From Pseudarthrobacter sp. NamE2 (GTDB taxonomy: Bacteria > Actinomycetota > Actinomycetes > Actinomycetales > Micrococcaceae): DNA of 64,000 nt. The position numbers and the translations under genes were made by a program. Shown here one piece after another: positions 17,153-25,763 of this stretch. The notes under the pieces are model-generated. The model was not told where the DNA came from, ran no database searches, and saw nothing but the letters and a program-made list of their open reading frames with translations. Location of the stretch: NCBI RefSeq assembly GCF_005796205.1, contig NZ_VAHN01000009.1:62001-126000 (forward strand), read 5' to 3'. Each line of letters begins with the position of its first letter. The stretch's first letter is position 1.

Positions 17153-17216
17153 GCCGCCGTAGCGTGATGAAGGGCAGTGCCGCCCTGGCAGGTGCCCCTG
17201 CACCAAAGCACAGCGT

Positions 17217-17244
17217 ACGACGGCGGGTGCGCGCCCGCAGTCGT
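17217..17244. terminator. Hairpin family copy 1
   Basis: Stem ACGACGGCGGG with CCCGCAGTCGT (10 of 11 paired), six-base loop, after the phosphodiesterase gene. A diverged member of the window-wide ACGACGGCGGG hairpin family. Confidence 0.6.
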
Positions 17245-17350
17245 GATGTTTCCCAGGTGCACCCTCCCTAGCGGTCCCGGCTCTGACGGCGACCTGCACC
17301 TCCGCACCCGCGCAGGACAAAATGTCACACCCTCCTGCCATGCTTTTCGT

Positions 17351-18820
17351 ATGGAAGCTGGTGTGGTCGTCGACGTGGAAGGCAGGGCCGTCATGTCCTC
17401 CGCCGTGGCGGCAATGGCTGCCCTGGTTGATGAACTTTCCAGTGTTCTTGACTGCCCATTAGCCGCGGCAGACCCGACCAGCCCTCGGCCTGCTGCCCGT
17501 GCCGTCACAGGTGCCGGCAATGATCCCCTGCGGGAGTCCATTGCCGCTTACCTGGACGGGCTGAAGGTTGTGACGCGGCTTGAGGCGGTGACGGCGGCGG
17601 CGAAGGTGCGGTTGGTAGCTGCCTATGCGGAGGCCGCAGCTGCGGTGGAAGGACCGCCGGCCAGCGCGTATGAAGCTTCTGCGCAGGAAATGACCGTGGT
17701 GGCAGAAGTCGCGTGCGTACTCACCATCGGTGAACGCGCTGCATCTGCCCTGTTGGGAGAAGCCCACGCGCTGACCACGTCATTGCCGGCGGCACTGGAC
17801 GCGCTTCAGGCCGGTACGATCAGCTGGCAGCACGCCCGCGTCCTGGTCGAGGAAAGCACCAGCCTCACCCCTGCGGCAGCCTCTGCCCTGGAGGCGCACT
17901 TCCTTGACCCAAACGCGCCCAACCCCGCCCGAGGTACTCCAGCGGGCGAGCTGGTGCCCTACCGGTTGCGGCGCAAAGTCAGGACCTGGCGTGAACGCCA
18001 TCATCCCGAGTCCATTGAGAAACGCCACGCGAAAAGCATGGCAGACCGCCGTATGGAGTACAGCCCGGACCGGGACGGAATGGCCTGGATCTCGTTTTAT
18101 CTTCCCGGGGACACTGCCTGTGCCGTGTGGAACAGAACAAGGGCACTCGCCCGCGGCCTTCAGGGTCCGTCTGAACCCCGCAACCTCGCCCAGTTGTGTG
18201 CCGACATTGGCGCGGGGCTGTTGCTTGGCAGTATGGAGCAGGACATTGGAAAGGTGCCCTCGCCCAAAGTTGACGTGATTGTCACGGTGCCGGTTTTCTC
18301 CCTTCTCGGCCTCACCGACGAGCCCGCTGATGTCGATGGGCTTGGGCCTGTCCCGCCCTCAGTGGCGCGCAAGCTCGTTGCCAACGGTGCCGGCTCGTTC
18401 TACCGGGTCCTGGTCGACCCCCGGGACGGGGCGCCGCTGGAAATTGGACGCACCAGCTACCGGCTCCCCGAATCGCTGAAGAGGTGGCTCAGGATGCGGG
18501 ACGGCAGGTGCACCTTCCCGGGCTGCAGCAACCACAGTCTGGACAATGAGGCGGACCACCTCACGGCCTGGCAGCACGGGGGGACCACCGGGATCAGCAA
18601 CCTTGGACAGGTGTGCCCGAAGCACCACCGCCTTAAACACCGGTCCGCCTGGACTCCGACGCCTGCAACGAAAGACGAGCCACCAGGCTGGATTTCACCG
18701 ACAGGCCGGTACTACCGAGCCGAACACCCTGACCGCGAACCGCCCCACATGCCGCAGGATTACCCGACAGAGGCCGCCAGCCCCCTTGAGGAAGTCATCC
18801 TGGCGCTCCTTGCCGCCTGA
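17351..18820 (+). CDS. DUF222/HNH endonuclease-domain protein
   Basis: A 489-residue protein with the actinobacterial DUF222 helical domain (about residues 60-340) and a C-terminal HNH nuclease module: RDGRCTFPGCSNHSLDNEAD, then HLTAWQHGGTT, NLGQVCPKHHRLKH. The two Cys pairs and the His-rich ends are the zinc/ββα-metal signature. ATG at 17351 (MEAGVVVDVEG) is chosen over the upstream frame, which has no domain. These proteins occur in many paralogs per Arthrobacter-like genome; a second copy begins at 63150. Their biological role is not established; links with mobile elements have been suggested. Confidence 0.88.
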   Translation: MEAGVVVDVEGRAVMSSAVAAMAALVDELSSVLDCPLAAADPTSPRPAARAVTGAGNDPLRESIAAYLDGLKVVTRLEAVTAAAKVRLVAAYAEAAAAVEGPPASAYEASAQEMTVVAEVACVLTIGERAASALLGEAHALTTSLPAALDALQAGTISWQHARVLVEESTSLTPAAASALEAHFLDPNAPNPARGTPAGELVPYRLRRKVRTWRERHHPESIEKRHAKSMADRRMEYSPDRDGMAWISFYLPGDTACAVWNRTRALARGLQGPSEPRNLAQLCADIGAGLLLGSMEQDIGKVPSPKVDVIVTVPVFSLLGLTDEPADVDGLGPVPPSVARKLVANGAGSFYRVLVDPRDGAPLEIGRTSYRLPESLKRWLRMRDGRCTFPGCSNHSLDNEADHLTAWQHGGTTGISNLGQVCPKHHRLKHRSAWTPTPATKDEPPGWISPTGRYYRAEHPDREPPHMPQDYPTEAASPLEEVILALLAA

Positions 18821-19085
18821 CACTCAGTGTTGCCGGTGCCGCTGGGCTGCCTTCCCCCCGCACGCGGTCCGCCGAGCTGATTGACGGCGTCGCATACGCG
18901 GGTTGTCTCGATCCCGAAACCGAAACCCGTCGTGCCTGCTAATGCCGGGTGAAGACGCGTTCTGTTCACCGTCCCGCAACCGCTGTGCCTCGGCCCGTTC
19001 TTGATCAGCAGGAAGTCTCGTAAGGCGTTCCAGCACGCCCTGCAGCAGTCCCCGCCTGATACTCAGTAGAAACAGGACCTTCCCC

Positions 19086-20120
19086 ATGCCTTCAAAGACA
19101 CTAAAGACGACGACGGCGGCCGCCGTCCTGGTGCTCGGCCTCCTTGCCGCGCAGCCCGCCACCGCCGCGGAGAACACTGGCGACGCCTTCACCTTCGGCG
19201 TCATCGGCGACATCCCTTACGGCGAGGCCGAGATCGCCAAGTTCCCCGCCCGCATCCAGGACATCAACGCGGACAGTGCGCTGAAGTTCGTCACCCACGT
19301 GGGCGACATCAAGAACGGCTCCTCGGTCTGCTCCGACGAGTACTTCGCCGACATCCGCGCCGACTTCGATACCTTCACCCATCCGCTGGTCTTCACCCCC
19401 GGCGACAACGAGTGGGTGGACTGCCACCGGACCAACAACGGCGCCTACAACCCGCTGGAACGGCTGGACAAGCTGCGCGAGGTCTTCTTCAACGAACCCG
19501 GCAAGGCCCTCGGCGCCACCATGCCGGTCAAAACGCAGGAGGAGCTCGGCCTCCCCGAGAATGTCCGCTTCACCCAGAACCGGGTGGCCTTCTCCGTGCT
19601 GAACATCCAGGGCAGCAACAACTCCCTCCAGCCCTGGACAGGTCTCGGCGAAACTGCCGCCACGCCGGAGCAGTTGGCTGAGGTGGAGCACCGGACGGGC
19701 GCCGTCCTGGCCCAGATCCGCGAGACTTTTGACGACGCCGAACGCCGCAACGACCGCGCCGTGGTCCTGATGACCCAGGCCGACATGTTCGACCCCTCGC
19801 TGCTCAATGCGGCCGCCGCCAACCCGGAGATCATGTCCGGCTTCCGGGAGATCGTGCAGGCCATCGTCGAGGAGACCAACAGCTTTGGCTCCCCGGTCTA
19901 CCTCATCAACGGCGACAGCCACGTCTTCGCCGAGAACCAGCCTCTCGCCGAAGGCTCGCCCTGGCTGGACATCTACGGCCAGCCCGCCGCGGACGATCTG
20001 CAGCGCGTCACCGTGGACGGTTCCGCCAACGCCACTAACTACGTCCGGTTTACCGTGGCCGGCAACAGCGCCGACGGCACGGACGTGCTGAGCTGGGAAA
20101 AGGTCCCCTTCAGCTCGTAA
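19086..20120 (+). CDS. Secreted calcineurin-like metallophosphoesterase
   Basis: A 344-residue exported phosphoesterase. The signal peptide is LKTTTAAAVLVLGLLAAQPA with cleavage after ATA. Metal-ligand motifs of the family appear in order: FGVIGDIPYG (D-x-H-like first motif), HVGDIKNG, FTPGDNEWVDC, and NGDSHVF near the C-terminus; the last corresponds to the GHxH motif with Ser replacing one residue. It probably releases phosphate from organic phosphoesters outside the cell, as may the GDPD-like gene nearby. The ribosome site is weak (ACAGGA). No operon partner. Confidence 0.8.
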   Translation: MPSKTLKTTTAAAVLVLGLLAAQPATAAENTGDAFTFGVIGDIPYGEAEIAKFPARIQDINADSALKFVTHVGDIKNGSSVCSDEYFADIRADFDTFTHPLVFTPGDNEWVDCHRTNNGAYNPLERLDKLREVFFNEPGKALGATMPVKTQEELGLPENVRFTQNRVAFSVLNIQGSNNSLQPWTGLGETAATPEQLAEVEHRTGAVLAQIRETFDDAERRNDRAVVLMTQADMFDPSLLNAAAANPEIMSGFREIVQAIVEETNSFGSPVYLINGDSHVFAENQPLAEGSPWLDIYGQPAADDLQRVTVDGSANATNYVRFTVAGNSADGTDVLSWEKVPFSS

Positions 20121-20131
20121 TCATCAAAGAA

Positions 20132-20170
20132 AAGCGGGCTACGGCGGGCGCCCACCCGGTGTCGTCTGCT
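20132..20170. terminator. Hairpin family copy 2 (degenerate)
   Basis: Recognisable AGCGGGCTACGGCGGG arm with a mismatched return arm ending GTCGTCTGCT, just after the phosphoesterase gene. It is the most diverged member. Confidence 0.45.
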
Positions 20171-20298
20171 CCGGAAATCCGCGGTCTGGACACAGTCCGC
20201 TGCCGGATTTATCGTGCAAAGGTGGCGGCTGCCTGACTGGCAGGATGGCAAGCCCTGCCGGTTAGCTGTTGCGGCCGTCCGCTCTAAGGAGGCAGCAG

Positions 20299-20772
20299 AT
20301 GGAACACGTTGAAGAGACGGTTGAAGTCGCAGTCCCGGTGCGGACCGCGTACAACCAGTGGACCCAGTTCGAATCCTTTCCGCAGTTCATGTCCGGAGTG
20401 GAATCCGTAACCCAGCTGACGGACACCACCAACCACTGGGTCACCAAAGTGGGTGGCGTTCAGAGGGAGTTCGATACCGAAATCGTCCACCAGGAGCCTG
20501 ACGACCGGATTGCCTGGCGCAGCACCGACGGCAAGTCGCATGCCGGCATCGTCAGGTTTACGCCGGTGGATGCCAATCACACGAAGGTCAGAGTCCACTT
20601 CGAGTGGGCCCCGGAAACCGTCACCGAAAAGGCCGGTGCGGCCCTGAGTATCGACGAGATGCAGGTCAAGGCGGACATGCGGAAGTTCAAGGACTTCATC
20701 GAGTCCCGTGGAGCCGAAACTGGCGGCTGGCGGGGCGAAGTCAAGGACAGCGGCCCCACCGGGCAGCTCTAG
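20299..20772 (+). CDS. SRPBCC-family protein (cyclase/dehydrase-like)
   Basis: A 157-residue START/Bet v 1-like protein. MEHVEETVEVAVPVRTAYNQ opens the family, and WTQFESFPQFMSGVESV is the usual helix-strand after it; the C-terminal helix is IDEMQVKADMRKFKDFIES. The ATG at 20299 follows an excellent AAGGAGG by 6 bases, so the upstream in-frame ATG at 20269 is not used. Such proteins bind hydrophobic ligands; the specific ligand is unknown. Single-gene unit with a strong terminator behind it. Confidence 0.88.
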   Translation: MEHVEETVEVAVPVRTAYNQWTQFESFPQFMSGVESVTQLTDTTNHWVTKVGGVQREFDTEIVHQEPDDRIAWRSTDGKSHAGIVRFTPVDANHTKVRVHFEWAPETVTEKAGAALSIDEMQVKADMRKFKDFIESRGAETGGWRGEVKDSGPTGQL

Positions 20773-20811
20773 AAGTCCCAGCGGGTTCACTAGCGGGGTC
20801 CAACCAACAGG

Positions 20812-20851
20812 AAGCGGACGACGGCGGGTGCCCACCCGCCGTCGTCCGCTT
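20812..20851. terminator. Hairpin family copy 3, perfect 18-bp stem
   Basis: AAGCGGACGACGGCGGGT pairs perfectly with 20834-20851 around a GCCC loop; ACGTTTTTC follows, so it can act as an intrinsic terminator for the SRPBCC gene. Confidence 0.85.
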
Positions 20852-20993
20852 ACGTTTTTCATCTTCCGCACACAAGGCTCCCCCTCTTGCCTGCACGTTT
20901 CTGCAGGTTCAGCATTAGAGCACCTCCGGGCCGCACGCAGTGCGCTCGAGGGAATGTAAGTGCAAAGGGCTGCAGGAGGCGGAGGACAAGCAC

Positions 20994-21503
20994 ATGGGAA
21001 CAGCAGAGATAGCGGAAGCAATGACAGCCGCCAGGACCTACCTGGCCGCCCATCCCGACGAGGCAGGTTACCGTGACTCCGCAGCTACCGCCGTCGTGGA
21101 GGACGGGCTCCGGATTCGTGTAACCGGCCCCGACGGCGCAACAGTCGTCACCGACATGGTCACCGGTGTGGGCGGAGGCGGATCAGCTCCCTCGCCGGGC
21201 TGGCTGTTCCGCGCCGCGTACGCCTCCTGCGTCGCCACACTCATCGCTATGCGTGCCGCGGAGCAGGGGATTGAGCTGACGGGCCTGGAAGTCGACGTGG
21301 ACAGCGAATCCGATGACCGTGGCATTCTCGGCATCGCCGAGGAGGTTCCCGCCGGCCCGGCCAGCATGCGGGTGACGGTCCGGGTGGGGCCCGGCGTCAT
21401 GGAAGCAGCGCGGGACATGGTTGAGTGGGGGCTGCGGCATTGCCCGGTGGACGATGCCGTCCGCCGTGCTATTCCCGTGGAGCTGGAAATTCGGACAGCC
21501 TGA
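20994..21503 (+). CDS. OsmC/Ohr-like family protein
   Basis: A 169-residue member of the OsmC fold. Typical parts are the strand VTDMVTGVGGGGSAPSPGW, then LFRAAYASCVATLIAMRAA, carrying the conserved catalytic-type Cys in a helix (AYASCVATL), and TGLEVDVDSESDDRG. The C-terminal HCPVDDAVRRAIPVEL is where many members have the second Cys (here HCP). OsmC proteins reduce organic hydroperoxides using this Cys pair. ATG at 20994 is preceded by GGAGG. Substrate specificity is inferred only at family level. Confidence 0.85.
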   Translation: MGTAEIAEAMTAARTYLAAHPDEAGYRDSAATAVVEDGLRIRVTGPDGATVVTDMVTGVGGGGSAPSPGWLFRAAYASCVATLIAMRAAEQGIELTGLEVDVDSESDDRGILGIAEEVPAGPASMRVTVRVGPGVMEAARDMVEWGLRHCPVDDAVRRAIPVELEIRTA

Positions 21504-21532
21504 GCAAAGACAACTCCGCTTCGACCGCTTCG

Positions 21533-22006
21533 TTAGAGGCGCAGCTCCATGAAAACGCTGTTGGGGTCCATGACGTAGTCGGCAAAAGGCGGGCATTCGG
21601 TGAAGCCGTTCCGGGCGTACAGGCGCCGGGCGGGAGCGAAGTAGTCCTCGGTACCGGTCTCGAGGTAGACACGCTCGAGGTTCCGGGTCCGGGCGTCGTC
21701 AAGGATGTGCCGGAGCATAAGCGTGGCCACACCGCGTCCCCGCGCCGATGCCGTGGTGCGCATGGACTTGATCTCGCCGTGCCGGGCCGGAGCGGAGGCG
21801 GCATCAAGGAGCTTGAGCGCGCCGCACCCCAGCAGGCCGCCGTTCTGGCGGGCGGTCCAGAAGGAGATGGACGGAGCGGACAACGCTGAGTGGTCCAGGG
21901 CGTGGACGCTTTCGGCCGGCGATGTGGCGTACATGTCCGCCAGGTGCTCGTTCAGGAGCTGGTGGACATCGGCGCGTGCGGGGTCGTCCCGGGCAATGGA
22001 AATCAT
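21533..22006 (-). CDS. GNAT N-acetyltransferase
   Basis: A 157-residue acyltransferase. The acetyl-CoA loop is SARGRGVATLMLRHIL (R/Q-x-x-G-x-G/A) around residue 95; EIKSMRTTASA is the preceding strand and VYLETGTEDYFAPARRLYARNGF the C-terminal motif B with the usual Y-x-x-x-GF end. The sequence resembles YsnE/PaiA-type small-molecule acetyltransferases. The ATG at 22006 lacks a good ribosome site, so the start could be a nearby GTG. It converges on the OsmC gene. Confidence 0.85.
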   Translation of the reverse strand: MISIARDDPARADVHQLLNEHLADMYATSPAESVHALDHSALSAPSISFWTARQNGGLLGCGALKLLDAASAPARHGEIKSMRTTASARGRGVATLMLRHILDDARTRNLERVYLETGTEDYFAPARRLYARNGFTECPPFADYVMDPNSVFMELRL

Positions 22007-22061
22007 CGCCACAAATCTACCGGCAACCCGCGGCCACCTCACGCAGAGTCTGTGCAGGGGA

Positions 22062-22142
22062 CTAATCCGTCTCCGGGCCGTCGCAGAAGTGGCAGCCTTC
22101 CTCGCAGCCGTCCAGGTTCGAGTCAGGGCGAAACGGGTTCAC
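22062..22142 (-). CDS. Tiny cysteine-rich protein (26 aa), candidate
   Basis: GTG at 22142 opens a 26-codon frame: MNPFRPDSNLDGCEEGCHFC followed by DGPETD. The start overlaps the stop of the frame upstream by four bases (GTGA) and is preceded by GGAGGAG with a 4-base gap, a textbook coupled start. Three cysteines in C-x3-C-x2-C spacing and acidic surroundings suggest a small metal-binding or redox peptide. No family recognised. The upstream frame is only a fragment of an oxidoreductase, so this may be the last intact part of a decayed operon. Confidence 0.45.
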   Translation of the reverse strand: MNPFRPDSNLDGCEEGCHFCDGPETD

Positions 22143-22310
22143 TGGGCTCCTCCGGCTGATGCGGACGCCAGCTGTCCCGACGCCAGCCCGCCGGACACCA
22201 GAGACCAGGACGTCGAGTGCCCCAGCCGGGACGGCATGATGCTTCCCTCCGCCACAAAAAGCGCTTCTGCTTCGTCGCCGCCCGGAGCCCACCAGCCGGT
22301 GAGGGGGCAA
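22139..22310 (-). pseudogene. C-terminal remnant of a GMC-like flavin oxidoreductase
   Basis: Read on the minus strand, about 47 residues including ALFVAEGSIMPSRLGHST and SLVSGGLASGQLASA resemble the end of GMC oxidoreductases (LFVADGSVMPT, then an Ala-rich helix). Nothing recognisable of the FAD domain lies upstream; that frame runs into low-quality sequence to 22507. Probably the relic of a larger gene whose 5' part is deleted. Confidence 0.4.
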
Positions 22311-22577
22311 TGTTCGCCTGTTCTCGCCTCCCGGTTTCTCGATGAGCGTGTGTTGCTGAGGAACGGGTGGCGGAGGGTGCGGTTCTTCATCACTTCTTTG
22401 TGACTCCGTGAGCTCGTGTGGCAGGGACGCGTGCATCGGCCGGTGTGGGCCATGCCTCCCAGTATGTCGTTCAGCAGGCGTATGCAAAAGCAATGTTTTC
22501 TGCACAATACAGATCAGGAAAACTGATGAATAATGCGGGCCATTGTGGTGGCCGCCCCACCGGCGCACCATATTGCT

Positions 22578-23306
22578 ATGAACACGGAATTACCGAAGCC
22601 TGTGGAACTGAGCCTTCCCCAGGCCCTCCTGCTCCTGGCGACAAATGACAGGGACGGCAAGCCCGAGGTGCCGGTGTTCGCCCTCAGGACCGCGGTGGCA
22701 GGGGCAATCCTGGCCGAGCTGGACATGCTCGGCGCGATCGAACTGCAGGGCAAGCACGTGAGGGCCACCGGGACCACCCCGCAAACCGACCTCGAACACG
22801 AGCTGGAAGTGATCCGCGGCAAATCGCGTCCCCACACTCCGCAGCGGTGGGTTTCCATCCTGGAAGGCCATGCTCCGGTGCAGCGCATTTACGAGGGGAT
22901 GGTGTCCCGGGGCATTGTGGAACGCACCGGCGACAAGCACCTGGGCCTGTTCCGGAGTGTGCGGTACCCGGAGAAGGACCACGCTCCCGAAGCAGCACTC
23001 CTCGACAGGATCCGGGCCGTCTTCACTGCCCCACCCGAAACCGGGGTAGCCGATGAGCCGGCTGCGGAGGCCACCGGCGCCGGAACTCCCGCCGCCACCC
23101 CCGGCTCCAGCAAACCCAAGGGGCCGGACACCAGGACACTCGCCCTGATCGCCCTGCTGCAGGCAGCCGGGCTGCTCCCCAAGCTTTTCCCGGACGCGGA
23201 CCGGGTGTGGGCAGATGAGCTGGCCAAGGACTACTGGCCGGCCCGTGCCGTGGAGGACGAACTCCGCCTGACCAGGCTGGGCGAGGAAGAAGCCGCCACG
23301 CTGTGA
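22578..23306 (+). CDS. GPP34 (GOLPH3-like) family protein, paralog 1
   Basis: A 242-residue protein of the GPP34 family, related to eukaryotic Golgi phosphoprotein 3. It begins LSLPQALLLLATNDRDGKPE, the family's first helix-turn, followed by AVAGAILAELDMLGAIEL and a domain-wide helical pattern (RIYEGMVSRGIVERTGDKHL; FRSVRYPEKDHAPEA). An Ala/Pro-rich insert (about 165-190) is absent from the paralog at 32349. Eukaryotic members bind PI4P; the bacterial role is unknown. The ATG has no ribosome site; a CACCAT hexamer 6 bases before suggests a leaderless start. Confidence 0.88.
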   Translation: MNTELPKPVELSLPQALLLLATNDRDGKPEVPVFALRTAVAGAILAELDMLGAIELQGKHVRATGTTPQTDLEHELEVIRGKSRPHTPQRWVSILEGHAPVQRIYEGMVSRGIVERTGDKHLGLFRSVRYPEKDHAPEAALLDRIRAVFTAPPETGVADEPAAEATGAGTPAATPGSSKPKGPDTRTLALIALLQAAGLLPKLFPDADRVWADELAKDYWPARAVEDELRLTRLGEEEAATL

Positions 23307-23349
23307 GCGGCCCGCTGCTTAACGGAAGCAAGCAAAACAAGAAGAAAGC

Positions 23350-23379
23350 GGACGACGACGGGAGGTCCCGCCGTCGTCC
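23350..23379. terminator. Hairpin family copy 4
   Basis: GGACGACGACGGG/CCCGCCGTCGTCC (12 of 13 paired) with AGGT loop, between two convergent genes; can serve both. Confidence 0.75.
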
Positions 23380-23403
23380 TCTTCCGTTGGGGAGCCTTCC
23401 GCC

Positions 23404-24189
23404 CTAAGCCCCTGACGCGGCGCGCGGCAGCGAGTCCAGGGACGGGAGCGTGGTCCCGGTGACCGGCTGCAGCGCGGTCACCGTGGCGTACCCGGCCGCC
23501 AGCAGCGCCGCATCGCTGTCCGGATCAGGCTTCTCGGCCGTATCCGCTATTGCCAGCCGAACGTGCTGCTGCCCCCGTTCGGCCAGGGTGGTCTGCACGA
23601 TGCCGAACCGGGTCAGCGTTGCCGTCCGGTACTCGGGCAGGTCAGGCCCGGCGCTGTTGGGCACGTTCAGGTTCAGCACGCACCCCGGGTCCTGCTCCAT
23701 CAAAAACGGCAGCAGCCCGGTGGCAAGCTGCGCGGCCGTGTCCCAGTGGAGTGCATCCGGATTGAGGCCGGTATCCAGGGAGACCGCCATTCCGCGGCCG
23801 TCATTGACGCCGGCCGTCAGCGCCGCGCCCACCGTGCCGGAATGCAGGATCGCGCGGCCCACGTTCGCGCCGCGGTTCACCCCGGACAGCACGATGTCCG
23901 GCGGGGGCCCGAAGGCGCCGTGGGTGGCGATCATGGTGATGAACGCGGGCGCACCGTGGACGGCGAAGGCCTTCACCCCGTCCAGGTCCTCCAGTTCGCG
24001 TTCTTCAACCGAAATCCTGCCATCCTCCTCCACCGCGGTGATCGAGGAACTGCTGCCGCTGGCCTCGGAGGCCGGCGCCGCCACCACAACATCCAAGCCC
24101 GCGCGGACTGCCGCGGCAGCCAAGGCGTGCAGGCCGGGGGAGGCGATGCCGTCGTCATTGGTGATCAAAACACGCGTGCGCTGGTTCAT
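23404..24189 (-). CDS. surE: 5'/3'-nucleotidase SurE
   Basis: A 261-residue metal-dependent nucleoside monophosphate phosphatase. All SurE motifs are present: VLITNDDGIASPGL (residues 8-21, metal-binding NDD), the loop Ser-rich AASEASGSSSSIT-like stretch around residue 44, VLSGVNRGANVG (about 99-110) and HSGTVGAALTAG (about 115-126). Its ATG lies inside the end of the pfkB-like gene (4-base overlap), so it is translated after it. Some SurE homologs in sugar-kinase operons act on other phosphate esters; here the coupling to a PfkB kinase suggests the two enzymes share a metabolite. Confidence 0.93.
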   Translation of the reverse strand: MNQRTRVLITNDDGIASPGLHALAAAAVRAGLDVVVAAPASEASGSSSSITAVEEDGRISVEERELEDLDGVKAFAVHGAPAFITMIATHGAFGPPPDIVLSGVNRGANVGRAILHSGTVGAALTAGVNDGRGMAVSLDTGLNPDALHWDTAAQLATGLLPFLMEQDPGCVLNLNVPNSAGPDLPEYRTATLTRFGIVQTTLAERGQQHVRLAIADTAEKPDPDSDAALLAAGYATVTALQPVTGTTLPSLDSLPRAASGA

Positions 24190-25169
24190 GATGTCCTCAG
24201 CTTCCGTGCCAGCTCATCCGGGCTGACCTGCTGCGCAGGTTCGGTCCCGCTGGTGTCCAGGGGAACGATCTTGACGAGCTTGGCCACCTCATGGATGACT
24301 GATGCCTCGCCGGAACCCAGACCGTGGCGCGTCACGTTGTGCGCGCCGGCGGCCGTGCCCATGACGACGGCGTCGTGCAGGGTGCCGCCCTCGGCCAGGA
24401 CCGCGGCAACCCCGGCGGTGAGGGAATCACCGGCGCCGCTGGTTTCCACCGTCTCGAACTGCGGGACGTGGATTTCGCTGACCTCGCCATCGTGCAGGAG
24501 CAGGGAGGGCTCGTGGGCGCGGGTGATGATCACCGTTTCCGCGCCCTCCCTGTTGAGGGCGTGCATCGCATCAACCAGCTGGCCGGTTTCGGATTCTTTG
24601 GCACGGCCGCTCTCGACAACTTCGGAGTCGGACATCTTCACCACGGTCGGCTTGCCCTCCAGGATGCCCTTCAGCCGCTCGCCGGCCAGGTCCGCGATGA
24701 CGGTGCAGCCGGCGGTGCGCAGGTCCGCGGTCAGCCGGCGGTACGTGTCTGGCGGGACCGCATCCTCCCGGCCGGTGCCGCTGAGGATCACGGTGCGTGC
24801 CTTCATGCCTGCCTGCAGGGTCAGCCCGTAGAGCTCGTCCAGCTCGTGCCGGGTGAGCCGGTGGCCGGCCGATTCCGCCACCACGTCCCGCTCGCCGCTG
24901 CGCCGGTCGTGGATATAGGCACCGCTGCTCCCTTCGCCCGCAACGGACAACAACATCACGCCCTCATCCTCGATCAGATGCTGCAGCACACTTCCGGTTT
25001 CACCGGAGAACACGGCGCACATTGTCACTTCCGCGCCGAGCGTTTTCAGCATACGCGCCTGCCACACGCCCTGGCCCCCGGCGTGAAGGTGGATGTCGGC
25101 GGTGCCTTCCACGTCCTCTACCGTGACGGTCAGGACCGGGGACGGGGCAAAAATCACTACGGAGCCCAT
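24186..25169 (-). CDS. PfkB-family sugar/phosphosugar kinase
   Basis: A 327-residue ribokinase-fold kinase closest in style to 1-phosphofructokinase/tagatose-6-phosphate kinase: it opens VVIFAPSPVLTVTVEDV and has the substrate loop ADIHLHAGGQGVWQARML (N-x-GG-like), SGTGRED, and the catalytic anion hole TSGAGDSLTAG with the base Asp248. ATG at 25169 (MGSVVIF) is preferred over the longer open frame because it starts the first strand; GGGGAAGC precedes it. Overlaps surE by four bases. A palindrome CTAAGC-AC-GCTTAG overlaps the promoter region. Exact sugar unknown. Confidence 0.88.
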   Translation of the reverse strand: MGSVVIFAPSPVLTVTVEDVEGTADIHLHAGGQGVWQARMLKTLGAEVTMCAVFSGETGSVLQHLIEDEGVMLLSVAGEGSSGAYIHDRRSGERDVVAESAGHRLTRHELDELYGLTLQAGMKARTVILSGTGREDAVPPDTYRRLTADLRTAGCTVIADLAGERLKGILEGKPTVVKMSDSEVVESGRAKESETGQLVDAMHALNREGAETVIITRAHEPSLLLHDGEVSEIHVPQFETVETSGAGDSLTAGVAAVLAEGGTLHDAVVMGTAAGAHNVTRHGLGSGEASVIHEVAKLVKIVPLDTSGTEPAQQVSPDELARKLRTS

Positions 25170-25272
25170 GCTTCCCCCGTCCCCTTCGGCGCAACAACTG
25201 GATTCGTGGCCATGGTTACCTCTTCCCACCGGAATCCTCCGGCCGTCGTTTCGGACAGGTCACTCCAATATA

Positions 25273-25286
25273 CTAAGCACGCTTAG
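25273..25286. promoter_or_regulatory. Palindrome CTAAGC-AC-GCTTAG before pfkB-surE operon
   Basis: A perfect 6-bp inverted repeat around an AC centre, about 105 bases upstream of the kinase start; a TATATT -10-like hexamer on the minus strand lies directly at its downstream side. The placement fits a repressor operator. Confidence 0.55.
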
Positions 25287-25337
25287 CATGCGGGGCATTG
25301 GGGGGGGCAGAAGAGGGCAGGGCGTTTATTGGCGGCG

Positions 25338-25697
25338 CTATCCCGGGCTTTTGTCGATGACGCAGAACCGGTTGCCGTCCGGGTCTTCCAGGACGATGAA
25401 GTCCGGGTCCTCCGGATACAGGTCCCAGTCCACGTGCCGGGCGCCGAGCGAGACGAGCCGCTCCACCTCCGCGGCCTGGTCATCCGCATACAGGTCCAGG
25501 TGGATGCGCGGATGGTCCTGCGTCGGCGTCTCGCTCAGCATGAGGGACAACTGGGCTCCGGATCCCGACGCCGACACCAGGGTCACCCACGTCTCGTCGC
25601 CGGGTTCCCGCGGGACGTAGCCCAGGGCGGCGTGCCAGAACTCGGTGGCGCGGGCGACGTGGTTGACGCCGAGGACGATGGTTCCGATGGTCAGCAT
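25338..25697 (-). CDS. VOC/glyoxalase-family protein
   Basis: A 119-residue vicinal-oxygen-chelate protein made of two βαβββ modules. IGTIVLGVNHVARATEFWHA opens it, and the metal positions are suggested by HPRIHLDLYADDQ and the final Glu in DFIVLEDPDGNRFCVID. Function within the family (dioxygenase, lyase, resistance) cannot be told. A -10-like TAGGCT lies 6 bases before the ATG, so the mRNA is probably leaderless. Confidence 0.87.
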   Translation of the reverse strand: MLTIGTIVLGVNHVARATEFWHAALGYVPREPGDETWVTLVSASGSGAQLSLMLSETPTQDHPRIHLDLYADDQAAEVERLVSLGARHVDWDLYPEDPDFIVLEDPDGNRFCVIDKSPG

Positions 25698-25750
25698 CCG
25701 CCCAGCCTAGACCGGGCCGGCAGCCGCGAAAAGGGGCGGGCGGGGAAGGC

Positions 25751-25756
25751 TAGACT
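25751..25756 (+). promoter_or_regulatory. -10 hexamer TAGACT, leaderless start
   Basis: TAGACT ends 7 bases before the ATG at 25764, placing transcription start at or next to the start codon. The divergent VOC gene has TAGGCT in mirror position (25704-25709). Confidence 0.6.
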
Positions 25757-25763
25757 CGCCTGC

